This document shows, in pieces, positions 60,507 through 64,000 of a DNA stretch of 64,000 nt. The DNA is from Clitopilus passeckerianus (lineage: Eukaryota; Basidiomycota; Agaricomycetes; Agaricales; Entolomataceae). A program made the position numbers and the translations under genes. The stretch is from contig CALYLX010000159.1 in NCBI GenBank assembly GCA_944990035.1, positions 1,550,001 to 1,614,000 of the forward strand, in the 5' to 3' direction. The notes below the pieces were generated by a model, which worked only from the letters and a program-made list of their open reading frames with translations, was not told the DNA's origin and made no database searches. Each line of letters opens with the position of its first letter. The stretch's first letter is position 1.

Positions 60507-62162
60507 ATGCTTGACCTCACGAACACTCTTCTAGACTGCGCCACAACAGGTCTTCGCCTTGACAATCTTCCTATCGATGTCCTTCTCCAGATTTTCGTTT
60601 TCGTGGGTCCAATGGACTTGCTGGCAATTAGAGCTGTGAGGCATCCTGCAATACATATATAAGGCTTAAGCTGAACCATGACCGGATGGTGACAGTCTTG
60701 CAAATCCCTTGCAGCCATTACCTTTGAACGCAATTTGTGGTTAATGGTTTTCAACGCAATCTGTGAACGACAGATGGTTATCCCAGGATCCTTCCCAACT
60801 TCAGAGTGGTCCGTATCCGAGCTTGAATCAGCTTCCCTACGTCCATCCGTCTTCACCCGGCGAATTCTAAACGCCAAAGTCGAGATTGCCCCGTCCACAT
60901 ATCACCATGTTGACCCCGAATCCCTTTCGACATTCAAATACCCTGAACATTCTGAAGACGATGAACCCCCAGGATTTACGGAAATATTCTTAGCAGAAGG
61001 TGGTCGATTCCTTGTGACTATTTATGAAGGCCGAGTGATAAGCCTCTGGGATCTTGGAGTGTCCCCAAACACTGCACCACATACACCAATTGTTTCTTTC
61101 CAGCCCCACGATGTCTCCGCAGATGATATGGGGTGGCAGGTGTACAGTAAATGTCAGCATGCTGCCTCGAACGGAGATACATTTCGAGTATGCTTTTCCG
61201 TCCTCATGCCTGATGACAATGAAAGGTCTTTACACTAATCCAAACAATCAACCCTCATTGACGCGCTTTATCTATCTAGCGACTGGAGTTTTGGCGCCTA
61301 TTTCTACGAATTTCAGCCACTGTCACCTCTGCCATATAGATTGGTCAACAAATTCCAGGTGAATGGCACCATCATGGCTTTTGACGGGCGAAGAATTGCT
61401 CTCGAGGAAAAAGACCGGAATGACCACGAGATAGTAGTCTGGGACGTCGAATCAGGCAAATCCCACCCAATATGTGTACACGGAGAAGTGAAGGTATGTA
61501 AAGTCTATCAAACGATCCTCCTGCTGAGATTGAGTTCCTAGGTTGCCTTGAGGGGAGATCTAGTCATAATCTTCTACCTATGGGACGACATCATCAACTT
61601 CGTGAATGTCCCCAGTGCCACCTTTTCTGGCGTTGATGGTTTGACCACCTGGTGGGAATGCTCCATGCCGGACATGACAGGGAAACATGATTATGATCAC
61701 TTCAGACTTTCCTTCCCTCCCGGAGACCATCATCCCTTTGGTCTCTCTGAATTCGAAGACCGGATCCCAACAGGCACGAGGCACCGGTGTAGAGTAAGGA
61801 TCTATACCAGTCTATGGGAGACCGGCGACGAAGGCGACCGAATAATTCAATTCCGTCATGTTGCATCCCTGGATACCCCTAGTGCCGATGCAGCATACGC
61901 AGCAATCATTTATTCGATCGGAGATGTTGCCCTCTATTTCTGCTACGAGGCCCTAGAAGAAGAGCGCGAAAAGATATTGTGCTATGCTCTCGACTTATCG
62001 GACCTGGATTCAACAGCCTCGCGAATATGCAACAGTGGAAGTACCACGATGGCCGAGACAAAGATGGCCATTCGGAGGTTCCAATTCTGCCCTGTTTCTG
62101 CTCGGTTGGTCACTTTGACAGAAGGCCAGATCTGGCTCTTGGAGTATTGCCCCTTGGCTTGA
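60507..62162 (+). CDS. F-box/propeller-like protein, family member 4
   Basis: Exons 60507-60635, 60696-61225, 61280-61493 and 61542-62162 encode 497 residues. Exon 1 is longer than in the paralogues (43 codons) because of an N-terminal extension, then the F-box LDNLPIDVLLQIFVFVGPMD. Exon 2 starts SCKSLAAITFERNLWL and has LAEGGRFLVTIYEGRVISLW. Exon 3 has FDGRRIALEEKDRNDHEIVV followed by WDVESGK. Exon 4 ends FQFCPVSARLVTLTEGQIWL, LEYCPLA. Intron phases match the other members. It lies about 22 kb from the main group, separated by Nup96, the GH16 pair and UBC4. Confidence 0.85.
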
Positions 62163-62308
62163 TATGCCGGAAGGTACTGGAAAGTTGGGAGGGCCTTATA
62201 GTTGCATAATATCGGATGTATTACACATGTATACAGACTATGGAGAAATTGAACAAAAATGTGCACTGCATGCCTGTTAGTCACACCATATATCTGGACA
62301 TGTGCTCT

Positions 62309-64000
<1,692 letters not shown>

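Overview
The window is nuclear DNA of a filamentous basidiomycete, most likely an agaricomycete. Coding regions are split by many short introns (about 50-65 bases, GT..AG), and some exons are only 9-13 bases. The protein families also point there: a Zn2Cys6 factor of the CMNCR...KCDG type, a DUF6699-like protein, an R-type lectin-like protein and an expanded F-box family. I cannot name the species. No rRNA, tRNA, CRISPR array or complete transposon was recognised.

Layout. 1.4-3.8 kb: Zn2Cys6 transcription factor (-). 6.9-9.2 kb: mitochondrial PPR-type protein (-), divergent from a Gin4/Nim1-type kinase (+, 9.4-12.5 kb). 13.4-14.1 kb: basic nuclear-type protein (-). 17.7-24.7 kb: a housekeeping block with mitochondrial GTPase MTG1 (+), RNA polymerase II subunit RPB11 (-), ribosomal protein uL15 (+) and an MGRN1-like RING ubiquitin ligase (+). 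25-39.4 kb: an accessory region with three intact F-box/propeller-like paralogues and one broken copy, a secreted Lys/Glu/His-rich repeat protein with dibasic cleavage sites, a disordered single-pass membrane protein, and a lectin-like gene. 40.3-41.3 kb: DUF6699-like protein (-). 43.2-46.2 kb: nucleoporin Nup96 (-), encoded without an attached Nup98. 46.9-55.6 kb: a tandem duplication (unit about 4.3 kb, offset about 4.45 kb), each unit holding a GH16 glucanase gene and the remains of a membrane-protein gene. 55.7-56.4 kb: ubiquitin-conjugating enzyme UBC4/5 (-). 57.2-60.2 kb: large RRM-like protein (-). 60.5-62.2 kb: another member of the F-box family (+). 62.3 kb to the end: 3' part of a GH15 glucoamylase with two CBM20 starch-binding domains (-).

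Together these are conserved core genes (transcription, translation, nuclear pore, ubiquitin, mitochondrial ribosome assembly) mixed with fast-evolving genes for secretion, polysaccharide breakdown and F-box recognition. The most notable items are the F-box/propeller family with conserved intron positions, the dibasic-site repeat protein, the tandem GH16 duplication carrying a small insertion with target-site-like repeats in one copy only, and the double CBM20 on the glucoamylase. Exon coordinates were read by hand from splice signals and family similarity, so they need transcript support.
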